Source of the DNA: UBA935 sp031555615
GTDB lineage: Bacteria; Bacillota; Clostridia; Lachnospirales; Lachnospiraceae
Assembly (NCBI GenBank): GCA_031555615.1
Contig: JAVBUF010000016.1
Coordinates: 1 to 64,000 of the forward strand
DNA length: 64,000 nt
Reading direction: 5' to 3'
The stretch's first letter is position 1. Each line of letters begins with the position of its first letter. The notes under the pieces are model-generated. The model made no database searches, had not been told where the DNA came from, and worked only from the letters and a program-made list of their open reading frames with translations. The translations under genes were made by a program, and so were the position numbers. Positions 52,061 through 62,030 of this stretch are shown piece by piece.

Positions 52061-53269
52061 ATGGCGGAGTTTCAATATCGGATTATTACGCCGGAGGGAA
52101 AAGAAAAGAAGGGGACCATGGAGGGTCGATCAGCGGAACAGTTGACGGCACTGCTGAAAAGCCAGAATAACGTGGTGATTAATGTCCAGGAGGCCAGTCT
52201 GCTGAACAGGGATATTAATATTACTATCGGAAAACAGGTAACGGCAAGAGATTTCAGTATTTTCTGCCGGCAGTTTGTCAGTATTATTTCCGCGGGCGTC
52301 AGTATTATCAATGCCTTGGAGATGATGCGCGACTCCACAGAGAATAAAGCCTTGAAAAAAGCCCTTGCCGGAGTATATGAGGATGTATCCAAGGGTGAAG
52401 CCCTGACTGCCGCCATGAAGAAACGCTCCAAGATATTTCCCAGTATGCTTTGTAATATGGTGGAAGCAGGAGAAGCTTCCGGTAGTCTGGAAACAGCTTT
52501 CAACCGCATGGCCACTCAATTTGAAAAAGATGAGAAATTAAGACAATCTGTAAAAAAAGCAATGGTTTATCCGATTGTACTGCTGGTGCTGATGATCGGT
52601 ATTTTGTTCCTGATGTTGCTATGGGTGGTTCCGACTTTTATGGGGATGTTTGAAGAATTGGATGCCCAAATGCCGCCCATTACCCAGGCAATCATTAATT
52701 TGAGTGACTTTGTCCAGGCCAAGTGGTGGCTGATTCTGCTTGTGGCAGCCGGTGTTGTGGTGGGATTTAAATGGTATTCTTCTACCCCCGGCGGCAAGTT
52801 TTTGACCGGCGGGTTATTACTAAAAATACCGGTATTTGGCAAATTGCAGCAAAAAACAGAGTGTGCCCGGCTGGGGCGGACCTTATGTACCTTGCTTGGT
52901 GCCGGTGTACCTTTGGTGGAGGCCGTGGAGATTACCGCTCGCTCTATGGATAATGTCCATTACAAGAAGGCACTGGAGGATGCCAAGGACCACATTATGA
53001 GAGGCTTGTCATTGTCCTATTCACTGCGGAGCAGCGGCCTGTTTCCTCCCATGGTAGTACATATGGTGTCAATCGGAGAGGAAACCGGTAATATTGAATC
53101 CATGCTGGAAAACATTGCAAATTATTATGAAGATGATGTACAGGTAGCCACCGATCAGGTGATGGCCTTAATGGAGCCAATGATTATCGTGGTCATGGCG
53201 GTGGTTGTGGGCTTTATGATCATTGCTATATTGCAGCCCATGATGTCGCTTTACGAATCTATTGGCTAG
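52061..53269 (+). CDS. pilC: Type IV pilus platform protein PilC
   Basis: The 402-residue membrane protein has the PilC/GspF repeats: RDFSIFCRQFVSIISAGV and the later CARLGRTLCTLLGAGV, each followed by helical hairpins and a total of three transmembrane segments. It couples PilB to pilin assembly. AGGAGGGG precedes the ATG. Confidence 0.96.
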   Translation: MAEFQYRIITPEGKEKKGTMEGRSAEQLTALLKSQNNVVINVQEASLLNRDINITIGKQVTARDFSIFCRQFVSIISAGVSIINALEMMRDSTENKALKKALAGVYEDVSKGEALTAAMKKRSKIFPSMLCNMVEAGEASGSLETAFNRMATQFEKDEKLRQSVKKAMVYPIVLLVLMIGILFLMLLWVVPTFMGMFEELDAQMPPITQAIINLSDFVQAKWWLILLVAAGVVVGFKWYSSTPGGKFLTGGLLLKIPVFGKLQQKTECARLGRTLCTLLGAGVPLVEAVEITARSMDNVHYKKALEDAKDHIMRGLSLSYSLRSSGLFPPMVVHMVSIGEETGNIESMLENIANYYEDDVQVATDQVMALMEPMIIVVMAVVVGFMIIAILQPMMSLYESIG

Positions 53270-53287
53270 GAGAGGTTGAAAAGAATT

Positions 53288-53461
53288 ATGAATACATTTA
53301 CTTACATTGTGGAACAGATTGATGGAGACTATGTACATTTGAAGAGAACAGATGCGCCGGAAGAAGAAAGTAAGCTGGTAGCCAGAGCATTGGTTCCGCC
53401 GGAAGTGACCGAAGGAACCAGATTATTGTACGAATGGATGCAGTATCAGGTTATAGAGTGA
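53288..53461 (+). CDS. Small DUF3006-like protein in the pil operon
   Basis: The 57-residue product TYIVEQIDGDYVHLKR with EEESKLVARALVPPEVTEG resembles DUF3006 proteins, which are often found in pilus or secreted loci; function unknown. AGGAGAGG lies at 53268-53275. The ATG at 53288 is 12 bases away; TTG 53276 is closer but the sequence has the better match with an ATG start. Confidence 0.6.
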   Translation: MNTFTYIVEQIDGDYVHLKRTDAPEEESKLVARALVPPEVTEGTRLLYEWMQYQVIE

Positions 53462-53527
53462 TCAAATGTAAAATATGTGAGAAAATCAGAAAAAAAGTGG
53501 TTTTTACTGTACATTTTGACGGTATTC

Positions 53528-53536
53528 TGGTAATAT
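53528..53536 (+). promoter_or_regulatory. Extended -10 promoter candidate of pilA
   Basis: TG-G-TAATAT (TG 53528-53529, hexamer 53531-53536), 57 bases before the pilA ATG. The -35 region is poor. The 130-base gap may give pilA extra transcription relative to the rest of the operon. Confidence 0.4.
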
Positions 53537-53592
53537 ATATGTGTTAGGGGTACATATTTTAAGTATTAAAAACAAGAAGGAGAGAAAAAGTT

Positions 53593-54135
53593 ATGCAAAA
53601 AAAGGGTTTATTGGACAACAAAGGTTTTTCATTGGTAGAACTTATTATTGTTATTGCTATTATGGCAATATTAGTTGGTGTTATGGCGCCGAACTTGCTG
53701 CGTTATGTTGAGAAGACTAACGTATCAGCAGATGTACAATTGGCGGATTCCGTAAGGATGGCAATTCAGTATGGTATGTTGGATCCAAGTGTTATTAATG
53801 CAGGAGATGATTCGGTGGATACGTTTACTACTGCACATAAGGACAAGTCAGAACCATTGTCTACGGGTTTGGAAGGTGAATTATTAAAATCAGTATGTGA
53901 AACACTGGGATATGCAGATGATACAACTGCAAGTGGGTTAATAGACGAGTTGCGTGAGGAGTTAAGGTCTGCACATGAGGATGAAAGCACATTTAATGTA
54001 GAGATAACTGGTAGTAACAAGATAACGATTGAAATTACCGACACAGATGCAGATGGTAAGAAAGAAACAGAGGACGGTCCTAATATTATGGTACCTGCGG
54101 AATCAGCCGCTTCACCGGCACCTACGACTACTTAA
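53593..54135 (+). CDS. pilA: Type IV prepilin, probable major pilin
   Basis: The 180-residue prepilin has a short leader cut after Gly11 (KG|FSLVELIIV), Glu5 of the mature protein, a 25-residue hydrophobic helix, then a head domain and an Ala/Pro/Thr-rich tail. As the prepilin nearest pilB/pilC/pilD it is the likely major subunit. AGAAGGAGAG precedes the ATG. Confidence 0.9.
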   Translation: MQKKGLLDNKGFSLVELIIVIAIMAILVGVMAPNLLRYVEKTNVSADVQLADSVRMAIQYGMLDPSVINAGDDSVDTFTTAHKDKSEPLSTGLEGELLKSVCETLGYADDTTASGLIDELREELRSAHEDESTFNVEITGSNKITIEITDTDADGKKETEDGPNIMVPAESAASPAPTTT

Positions 54136-54145
54136 GTAGATACCT

Positions 54146-54898
54146 ATGGAACTAACAGTAATATACAGCATAATATTCATATTCGGTATCATCATCGGCA
54201 GCTTCCTAAACGTTTGCATTTACCGAATCCCCAACAAGAACGACATAGTTATCGAACGTTCCCACTGCATGAGCTGTGGGAACGTTTTGAAATGGTATGA
54301 ACTTATACCGGTATTCAGTTTTCTGATCCAAAAAGGAAGATGCCGTCATTGCGGCAGCCGGATTTCCAGGCAGTATCCTCTTGTGGAAGTGGTAAACGGA
54401 ATCCTGTATGTCGGAATTTTTATCGTATGTGGATTTACAATTGGCAGCATATTGTTTTGCATGTGTGCATCAATACTGCTTGTAATCAGTGTTATTGATT
54501 GGAGAACTTATGAGATACCGATGGGCTGCAATATTTTGGTCGGTGTGCTTGGGATTATCCATTTGTTTTTAGACCTGGCACATTGGTATCAGTATGTGAT
54601 AGGTTTTTTTGTTGTGAGTGGTTTGTTTTTAATCATCTATTTGGTGACCCGGGGCAGAGGTATCGGCGGCGGTGATATCAAACTGATGGCAGCCGCTGGA
54701 TTGCTGCTGGGGTGGCAGGAAGCTTTGTTAGCATTGGTAATAGGTGCTGTAGCAGGTTCGGTTATTCACCTTACTCTGATGAAAATAAAAAAGAAAGAAA
54801 ATATTTTGGCATTTGGGCCATATTTATCTTTGGGAATATTCATTAGTATGCTTTTCGGTAATCGGATTATAGATTGGTATTTGCAGTTTTTTATATAA
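54146..54898 (+). CDS. pilD: Prepilin peptidase PilD
   Basis: The 250-residue A24 peptidase/methyltransferase has the two CxxC pairs (CMSCGNVLK and CRHCGSR), and the two catalytic aspartates in DWRTYEIP and RGIGGGDIKLM. It cleaves and N-methylates prepilins in the membrane. Confidence 0.95.
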   Translation: MELTVIYSIIFIFGIIIGSFLNVCIYRIPNKNDIVIERSHCMSCGNVLKWYELIPVFSFLIQKGRCRHCGSRISRQYPLVEVVNGILYVGIFIVCGFTIGSILFCMCASILLVISVIDWRTYEIPMGCNILVGVLGIIHLFLDLAHWYQYVIGFFVVSGLFLIIYLVTRGRGIGGGDIKLMAAAGLLLGWQEALLALVIGAVAGSVIHLTLMKIKKKENILAFGPYLSLGIFISMLFGNRIIDWYLQFFI

Positions 54899-54932
54899 GA
54901 TATAAATGAGGCAATGATGGCAGGAGGAAGAA

Positions 54933-56522
54933 ATGGCACAGAAAAATATTGCTATTTATATAACGAGTGAAACAATCAGCATTTGTATAATAAAAAAATC
55001 GGGCGGCAATTTGATTGTTGAAAGGGTTTTTTCAGTAGAAACTCCTTCGGATAGTGTGGAAGACGGTCTGATTACAGAGATAGAGAGTGTAGCCGTAGCT
55101 ATATCCGACGTATTGCGTCAGAATAAGATTAAAAGGGGTAAACTGATTTTTACAGTATATTCCAGGAAAATTGCAAATAAGGAAATAGAACTTCCTTTCA
55201 TTAAGAACGCAAAAAAGATTGAAGAAATGATCGAAGCCAATGTGGAAGATTACTTTCCCATGAGCAATATGCAGGAGTATATAATCAGATATGCTATCCT
55301 GGATACCGTCGAAGCTGAAAAACGGAAATTTTATAAGTTATCAGTAGTTGCAGTACAAAAAGAACTGGTTAATTCTTATTATGAGCTGGCTAAAATGCTG
55401 AAGATGCCGGTGGAAACCATCGACTATCAGGGAAACAGCTTATATAACCTGCTGCTAAAACAGGTCAAGACAGGGATTGCACTTGTTTTACAGATGGACA
55501 AGGATGCTCTTTATGTGACCATTATGAATGGTCAAGCCCAGTTGTTCCGGCGTTCCATTCCGTTTGGCAGTGATTCATTAATTCAGGCTTTTGCGACAAT
55601 GAAAGAACTGGAGGAAGAAGAAGCAGCTGGGATTATGCGTGATCCCCAATTGTTGGAAGAATACCTTTCGGAAGAAGAGTATACCGAAATAGTCACGGAC
55701 ATGTCTTCGGCTATTACCAGAGTAGTGGAGTTTTATACGGTTAAAAACCCTAGTATGGTCATTGAATACGCAAAAATGTACGGTGCGGGAACTGAGTTAC
55801 AGGGTGTGGAGCTGGTTCTGGGAAAAGAACTGGGAGTAGAAATAGAAGCTGTTAAACATCTGAATGGTGTATCAATCAAAAAGAAAAATAAGTATGGATT
55901 AACATATAATGATTTGTCGGGATATTTGGCAAATATTGGTGCAATGATTCATTCTTTGGACATTAAGATAGAGGATGAAAGGAAGAAAAAAAGGGGGGGC
56001 GGCTATGGAATATTTTATATTCTGATTGCTGTTTCCGCACTAGCCCTCATTAGTTTTTCGGTATTTGTCTATATCCGTTCTGTAAAATTAAAGGAAGAAA
56101 AAGCGACACTAGAAACATGGGTGGATAAACTAAAACCGGCGGAGGATATCTATAATTCTTATGTCAACGTTCAGAATTATCTAGATACGGTAAAAACATT
56201 TGAAAATAATACCAAAAATGACAATGAAGCGCTTTATCAGTTGGTGCTTACATTGGAACAGATTATGCCGGAAACCGTGGGAATCATAAATCTTGACACG
56301 AAAAACGGTGAAATCAATATTAATGCCACTTCTTCGGGGAAAGAGCCCATTGCCAAGTTTGTCATTGCACTAAAAGAGGTTCCTTATATATCGAACGTGC
56401 GGGTAAAAGATATTCGAGATACTTATGATGATTTTGGAGGAGTAACATCTGTTTTTAATATGAGTTTCCGCATTCACTTGCTGGCGGAAGAGACAGAAAG
56501 CGTGGAAGGTGGGGAACAATAA
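54933..56522 (+). CDS. Fused PilM-PilN pilus biogenesis protein
   Basis: The 529-residue protein has an N-terminal PilM-type actin-like domain to about residue 345 (NIAIYITSETISICII, ELPFIKNAKKIEEMIEANVEDYFP, VVAVQKELVNSYYELAKML), then a single transmembrane helix near residues 365-390 (FYILIAVSALALISFSVFVY) and a PilN-type coiled and ferredoxin-like region to the end. This fusion occurs in clostridial type IV pili. It overlaps the pilO gene by one base (TAATG). Confidence 0.9.
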   Translation: MAQKNIAIYITSETISICIIKKSGGNLIVERVFSVETPSDSVEDGLITEIESVAVAISDVLRQNKIKRGKLIFTVYSRKIANKEIELPFIKNAKKIEEMIEANVEDYFPMSNMQEYIIRYAILDTVEAEKRKFYKLSVVAVQKELVNSYYELAKMLKMPVETIDYQGNSLYNLLLKQVKTGIALVLQMDKDALYVTIMNGQAQLFRRSIPFGSDSLIQAFATMKELEEEEAAGIMRDPQLLEEYLSEEEYTEIVTDMSSAITRVVEFYTVKNPSMVIEYAKMYGAGTELQGVELVLGKELGVEIEAVKHLNGVSIKKKNKYGLTYNDLSGYLANIGAMIHSLDIKIEDERKKKRGGGYGIFYILIAVSALALISFSVFVYIRSVKLKEEKATLETWVDKLKPAEDIYNSYVNVQNYLDTVKTFENNTKNDNEALYQLVLTLEQIMPETVGIINLDTKNGEININATSSGKEPIAKFVIALKEVPYISNVRVKDIRDTYDDFGGVTSVFNMSFRIHLLAEETESVEGGEQ

Positions 56523-57685
56523 TGCCATTTAGTTTAAGTGAACGTGATAAAAAGTTATTACTGTTATTATTGATTGTTGCCATTATTTGTATTCCCTTTT
56601 TTTTGTATATTCAGCCTACTATGGAGAAAAACCAAAAGTTGGAAGCTGAAATCAGTGAACTGGGAAATTACAAAAGCCAGTTGGAACAGTTGGCTATGCA
56701 AGGAGCCTATTACCAAGAGGATTTAGGCAATATAATAAAAGAGAAAGAAGCAGTATTCGGAAGATTCCCTTCTGGGCTGCCACAGGAAGCCAGTATAATA
56801 TTTATTTATACAACAGAGAGAGCCATCCCTATTCGCTTATATCAGGTTAGTTTTGGGGAAGACGTAGCGGCGCAGATTACTTCGGAAGAAGAAGAGAAGG
56901 CAATCAAGGTGGTGGAAGAGGCTACCGGAGATGCAACTCAGACAGAGGTTATTGACGAGGTGGTGGAGACTACTTCCTTAGGAGGAGGTCTCCAGGGAAT
57001 TTCCACAGCTACACAATTTACCTATATGGCAGGTTATCAGGAATTTAAGGATTTTTTGAATTATATACAAAATTATCAGGACAGGATGGTTATTACAGAA
57101 CTTAATGCCAATTATTTGGCCGAATCGGACACTGTCAGTGGCAGCTTCAAGTTGCTTCAGTATGCCATTGCCGGGCCGGAACGATTACCGGTAGAATATG
57201 TGGAGCCTACTATGTTACAAGGAACTACCAATATCTTTATGGAAGCTGCCGGAAACTTTGGTGAGGTAAAACAGGACGCAGAAGAAGCTGATTTTTTTCT
57301 GATGCTAAGCCAGCCCGATGCTAATGTAGATGCTAAGATAGTAGGAAAATCGGGAGATGCAGGACAAATTTCCTATTTGACCAATGATGATAATTCAGAA
57401 CAGGAAATAAAGATTACCTTTGAGGGCAAAAGCGGAGACTATAAAGCGCATTACAGTATCGGTAAAAAATCTTATGATAAAGCTGGGGTTACTTTTGAAA
57501 AAGAAGGATCAATCAACCTGGAGATATTGAGTTCTCCGCGAGTGGGAGATAAGGATAAGGTGGCCGCAAAGATTAGTATTGTTAATGATACAGATATTAC
57601 TGTTCATGTGAAGGTTGTGGATGATGACACAGAAAATCCGCGGGTAAACATCATGGGTAAAACAGGAGCCATCCTTATGAAGTAA
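56522..57685 (+). CDS. pilO: PilO-like pilus alignment protein
   Basis: The 387-residue protein has an N-terminal helix (LLLLLLIVAIICIPFFLYIQ), a coiled-coil segment, then a PilO-like ferredoxin domain and a longer C-terminal part of about 180 residues that has no recognised family. It partners PilN in linking the pilus machinery. It starts at a TAATG overlap with the PilMN gene. Confidence 0.85.
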   Translation: MPFSLSERDKKLLLLLLIVAIICIPFFLYIQPTMEKNQKLEAEISELGNYKSQLEQLAMQGAYYQEDLGNIIKEKEAVFGRFPSGLPQEASIIFIYTTERAIPIRLYQVSFGEDVAAQITSEEEEKAIKVVEEATGDATQTEVIDEVVETTSLGGGLQGISTATQFTYMAGYQEFKDFLNYIQNYQDRMVITELNANYLAESDTVSGSFKLLQYAIAGPERLPVEYVEPTMLQGTTNIFMEAAGNFGEVKQDAEEADFFLMLSQPDANVDAKIVGKSGDAGQISYLTNDDNSEQEIKITFEGKSGDYKAHYSIGKKSYDKAGVTFEKEGSINLEILSSPRVGDKDKVAAKISIVNDTDITVHVKVVDDDTENPRVNIMGKTGAILMK

Positions 57686-57696
57686 AGGAAGCGGAA

Positions 57697-59064
57697 ATGG
57701 TAACGAAAAGAGCAAATAGAAATGAAGGATTAGGCAAAAATCAGGGCTTCAGTTTAGTGGAAGTTCTGGTTTGTATTGCGATTTTAGCAATTTTCTGTAT
57801 TCCGCTTTTTTCCGGATTCCGTTCAACGGCTTTAATGAATAATAAAGCCCATCATATTCAAGGAGCAACAGCTTATGCCCAGAAAACCATGGAAGCCATT
57901 AAGAGTATGCAGATTGATGTAGATAATCTGGGTGCTTTGGAAACGCAGCTTGCGGAATTATTGGAAGACAGTGAAGGGAAAGATGTAACTGTCTGGGACG
58001 ATTTAGATACTGATTTAAGAAATGAATTTGATTCAAATCATGCATCCTATGCGGGAGATGAGAAATATGACAGCCTGTTTAAGATTGTTTATTATCAGCA
58101 GGAAGAAATTAATATTGGTGGCAGAAAATATGATATGAATGTATCGCTGAATCCTATTCCTTACAGTAATGTTAAGGCAGATACTGCAGAAGAATTAACC
58201 CAAGCAGATGATGCAAATGTGTATGCCTTGACCCGGATAGATGATGTGGATGGAATGAAATATCCTGTGATAGCCGGTGAGATAGAACGGTACGAAGCCG
58301 GTTCGGCAATTCTAAACACGATGATGGAAAAAGCTGAAGCGATAGATAAGCAAGGGGTGTTTGAAGAAGGTCTTCTTACAATATACCAGAATTTAACCAA
58401 GGAGATTATCGTTACCATCAATCCCAGCGGAACAGGGGTGGGTATGGACGGACGAAATTATGACATGATCCAAGTGGTTTGTGAAGTGGATTATCAGGTC
58501 GATTATAAGGGTTGTAAGCTGGATCAAAGCTACAATGTATATACAGGAAACTTTGTTCTTGCTTGTGGTGAAGTTTGTGCAACTTCGACACCGCAGAACC
58601 ACAAGAAATTTTCCGAATGGGAGCAGGGGGGGGAGGTATACATATTTGCCAAAGCTTATAAAGATCAGAGTGTGGATTATTTAGGAGCACATATTAAGAG
58701 TAATGGAATATCTATTCGAAATAATTATGCTGGAAGGCATCCTCTGGATATATATCTGGTAAGGGGACAATATGCCGACGGAGGAGACAATTTTCACTTT
58801 GTAAATGTTAATGGAACGCCATATTATTCGGGGATATCGTTAGCAGACAATCTTACCGGTGAAGTAAGCTATGGAACCACTACTAATTTTCATACAAATA
58901 TAAAGGGGATGTTAACGGGGATTTCTCTATCGTCCACCGATAAAGCGCAGACCATTGGAAAAGAAGAACCAAGACTTAGAAATTATGAGGTAACCGTTAC
59001 ACTAACAGAGAAGGATAGTAATAAAGTGGCAGCACATATCGTATCGACCAAGAAGGTGAAGTGA
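57697..59064 (+). CDS. Minor prepilin, PilV/GspI-like position
   Basis: The 455-residue protein has a basic leader cut after Gly17 (QG|FSLVEVLV), Glu5, and a hydrophobic helix with IAILAIFCIPLF. The head domain is long for a pilin. It is followed directly by the PilX/GspK-like giant and two more prepilins, forming the usual GspH-I-J-K-like set. Confidence 0.85.
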   Translation: MVTKRANRNEGLGKNQGFSLVEVLVCIAILAIFCIPLFSGFRSTALMNNKAHHIQGATAYAQKTMEAIKSMQIDVDNLGALETQLAELLEDSEGKDVTVWDDLDTDLRNEFDSNHASYAGDEKYDSLFKIVYYQQEEINIGGRKYDMNVSLNPIPYSNVKADTAEELTQADDANVYALTRIDDVDGMKYPVIAGEIERYEAGSAILNTMMEKAEAIDKQGVFEEGLLTIYQNLTKEIIVTINPSGTGVGMDGRNYDMIQVVCEVDYQVDYKGCKLDQSYNVYTGNFVLACGEVCATSTPQNHKKFSEWEQGGEVYIFAKAYKDQSVDYLGAHIKSNGISIRNNYAGRHPLDIYLVRGQYADGGDNFHFVNVNGTPYYSGISLADNLTGEVSYGTTTNFHTNIKGMLTGISLSSTDKAQTIGKEEPRLRNYEVTVTLTEKDSNKVAAHIVSTKKVK

Positions 59065-59065
59065 A

Positions 59066-61507
59066 ATGAGAAAAGATAAGCATATCGGTAATAATGGCTC
59101 GACATTTATTACAGTGGTGGTGGCAGTAGCCTTCATGGCTGTTTTAGCGGCAATTATTATTGCGGTCAGTTCGGCCAATTTGCAGATGAAGCAAATTGAA
59201 TATGCGGCAAAAAAGAATTTTTATACCGATGAGCAAATTTTAGATGATATTTACCATGGGATTGGTAAGGTTTCTGCCGAGTATCTGGCTAGATCTTATA
59301 CCGAAGTATTGGGCAAGGTACCTCAAGCCGGTGAAACGACGGCAGTTTATGATACACAAGAGAAAGCCTTTCAGGCTTTTTCCAACAGCTTTGTGGAGCG
59401 TTTGAAGGATAAATACGGGTATGGCGATGAGACGCAAGATACTCTGGAGCTTTTGCAATCTTATATTACCGTAGAGGATCCGGCAAAGGTTGTGAATCCC
59501 GCCAACTCCTCCATAGAGGTTTCTTCTTATCGGTGTACAGAGGTGCTGCCGGTGTCTGCTACGGACAGTACTCACTTTCAATATGCATTCAGGGATGTAG
59601 TAGTGAAATATAGAGCGACCGATTCTAAGGGAGCAGAAACAGGATTTGAATCGGCGATTACCACAGATATTATAATAGAAGTTCCCTATATTAACTTTTT
59701 TCAAGACTCCAGTCGTATTTTAGATTATGCTTTGATTGGTAATCAAGGAATTTATATTGACGGCGGCGATGGCAATCAGAGTATCAGAACAATATCCGGA
59801 AGCGTGTACGCTGGCATTAGTGAAGCTTCATGGAATGTAGACAGATATCGTGATGAGGGCATTTATGGCGGTTTGAATTTGTACAATGTGAAGGCAGCAT
59901 TTACCAGTAATTATCTGATTTCTAAAGGAGATATCAATATCCGAAAATCAGAGATCTCGATTGGAAGTCCCGCCACCAAGGCAGATACCCAAGTGTGGAC
60001 AGAGTCCATTAGGACAGTAGAAAATAGGGATCGCTCTGAGGTAATTGAACAATCTTTTCTCGCAGTGAATGGAGATTTATATGTAGCAAATGACCTGGAA
60101 CTGAATGCAAGAAAAAGTGTCGTGACTTTAAGCGGTAATTATTATGGGTACAACAATGGCCGTTATGCAACATGGGAGAAAAGTGGAGAACGAGCGAAAA
60201 ATTATGAACATAAGGAACATACCCAGAGTAGTGCTATTATTATTAACGGCAATGATTCCAAATTGGATATGAGTAGACTGAAAACACTAATAATATCCGG
60301 AGTGGCTTATGTGGATATGGCCTCCAAAGCTTACAGTACCACACCACTACCATTGCCTTCCCCCATTACCATTGAGGAATATGCCACGGGAGAATCCCTT
60401 GCTTTAAAAGTGAACCAATATATTTATCTGGCACCTTCTTCCCGATTAACAACTACCAATCCGGTAAAATCCAGTGAAGCACCGAAGCTTGAAGATGTAT
60501 GGGTATATGGTACGGGTGATGAATGGTTTGGTTTTCTGGGCTTTGTGAATCCGGAAAAGCCGGTGATTCCTAAGAATGTGGTAAACAACACCACAAAAGA
60601 AGCTTACACATATTATTACTTGAATTTTGAAGACGGAATGAAGAAGGAGTATGCTAATTTAGTGCTGAATATGCAAGATCCTGCAAGTAACAATGGTATG
60701 AAGGTTGATATATTGGGGAACGAAGGTAAAGATAGTCAGATAGAAGAAATCTGGGAATTAAAAGAAGCTTTGAAAGACAGGGTGAAAAATTCAGGGGTAG
60801 ATGTGGTAACTGTAACAGAAGGGACTAAGGCCCAAATATATTCCCAGGGTGCCATGTCGATCGTTTCGGGAGAAGATATAGATCCCATAGTCCCCATAGA
60901 TCAACAGATATCGTTGGATAAGGCAAACGCTATGGTGGGTAATATGCATACCCATTATATCCAGCTTTATGATAAATTGAACCCTCAGGAAAGCCTTTCT
61001 ATGGCAACACCTGTCGGTCCAGATAATCCGGAAGCCCTTTCGGCCAATTATCCTATGGCAGAATTTGTTGATATAGACCTGTTAGGGGCGATTGCCAGTA
61101 ACCTTGGAGAACCCTATTCTTACCGTGACAGTCATTATTTATCTATTGTTTCGTCTAGTGATGTTGAGATAAATTCAAATTTTAATGGAATTATTATTTC
61201 TACAGGCGATGTTATCATAGATGGAGCAGAAGTTAACGGCCTTGTTATTGCTGGTGGGAAAATTCTTATTAAGGGAAGTGGTAAGATTGAAGCAAATCGC
61301 TCGATAGTACAGGCGATTTTGGATGAAGAAATGCGGGAAGAATCAAAACAGAAAGACGGAACGGCACCTAACCCTGATTATGTCATTACATATTTAAAAG
61401 AAATTAAGGTGGAGCAGACTGGTTCGGATAATTCTCATCGAATCAGCGGAACGGATTATACTGAGTATATGAGTTATGAAAATTGGAGAAAAGGTGAAGG
61501 CAATTAA
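59066..61507 (+). CDS. Giant minor pilin, PilX/GspK-like, lacking Glu5
   Basis: The 813-residue protein has a prepilin-like start (Gly11 before STFITVVVAV) and a hydrophobic helix, but position 5 of the mature part is Thr, not Glu, as expected for the tip-capping GspK/PilX class. The rest holds repeats with a beta-helix feel: SAIIINGNDSKLDMSRL, SSDVEINSNFNGIIIST and GDVIIDGAEVNGLVIAGGK. It may be a pilus-tip adhesin. A two-base gap separates it from the preceding gene. Confidence 0.75.
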   Translation: MRKDKHIGNNGSTFITVVVAVAFMAVLAAIIIAVSSANLQMKQIEYAAKKNFYTDEQILDDIYHGIGKVSAEYLARSYTEVLGKVPQAGETTAVYDTQEKAFQAFSNSFVERLKDKYGYGDETQDTLELLQSYITVEDPAKVVNPANSSIEVSSYRCTEVLPVSATDSTHFQYAFRDVVVKYRATDSKGAETGFESAITTDIIIEVPYINFFQDSSRILDYALIGNQGIYIDGGDGNQSIRTISGSVYAGISEASWNVDRYRDEGIYGGLNLYNVKAAFTSNYLISKGDINIRKSEISIGSPATKADTQVWTESIRTVENRDRSEVIEQSFLAVNGDLYVANDLELNARKSVVTLSGNYYGYNNGRYATWEKSGERAKNYEHKEHTQSSAIIINGNDSKLDMSRLKTLIISGVAYVDMASKAYSTTPLPLPSPITIEEYATGESLALKVNQYIYLAPSSRLTTTNPVKSSEAPKLEDVWVYGTGDEWFGFLGFVNPEKPVIPKNVVNNTTKEAYTYYYLNFEDGMKKEYANLVLNMQDPASNNGMKVDILGNEGKDSQIEEIWELKEALKDRVKNSGVDVVTVTEGTKAQIYSQGAMSIVSGEDIDPIVPIDQQISLDKANAMVGNMHTHYIQLYDKLNPQESLSMATPVGPDNPEALSANYPMAEFVDIDLLGAIASNLGEPYSYRDSHYLSIVSSSDVEINSNFNGIIISTGDVIIDGAEVNGLVIAGGKILIKGSGKIEANRSIVQAILDEEMREESKQKDGTAPNPDYVITYLKEIKVEQTGSDNSHRISGTDYTEYMSYENWRKGEGN

Positions 61508-62018
61508 TAATACTAACAAAAATGCGGGAATTACATTGGTGGAAATATTGGTTGTGGTGTGTATTTTAAGCATTGCAGTAGGGTTATCCTCCATCAGTAT
61601 CTCGCTGATATACAGCCGGGATACTGAAAGATGTGCTAAAGAAATCAATGCGGCCTTAGAAAATGTGCGGATGAATTCCATGTCGATGAAAGGAACATTC
61701 AGTCTGGATATTGACCGAAGAAATAACCAGATTATCAAGAATACACCCGGTGAAAGGGATGTGGAACAACTGGCAGATCGGGTCGCTATCACATTTGAGA
61801 GCGAAAGTGTAGATTTTACTGGCATCGAAACATTAAGGATTGTGTTTGACAAATCCACCGGAAAGGTAATTGGTTATCAGACTGCGGATGGTAGGGATTT
61901 TGAAACTGAAAAAATAAAACTTTTGAGAATTCGGTGTGCTAATGAAAGCGGAAAAAAAGTAGCTACCGTAGTACTGGTAAAGAATACCGGAAAGCATTAT
62001 GTGGAGTATGGAAGCTGA
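61494..62018 (+). CDS. Minor prepilin, FimU/GspH-like
   Basis: The 174-residue prepilin has a leader cut after Gly12 (AG|ITLVEILVVV) with Glu5. GTG at 61494, 5 bases after GGAG, is preferred to ATG 61476, which gives a leader of 18 residues; both overlap the end of the preceding gene. Confidence 0.85.
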   Translation: MKAINNTNKNAGITLVEILVVVCILSIAVGLSSISISLIYSRDTERCAKEINAALENVRMNSMSMKGTFSLDIDRRNNQIIKNTPGERDVEQLADRVAITFESESVDFTGIETLRIVFDKSTGKVIGYQTADGRDFETEKIKLLRIRCANESGKKVATVVLVKNTGKHYVEYGS

Positions 62019-62030
62019 GAGTGAATCATT

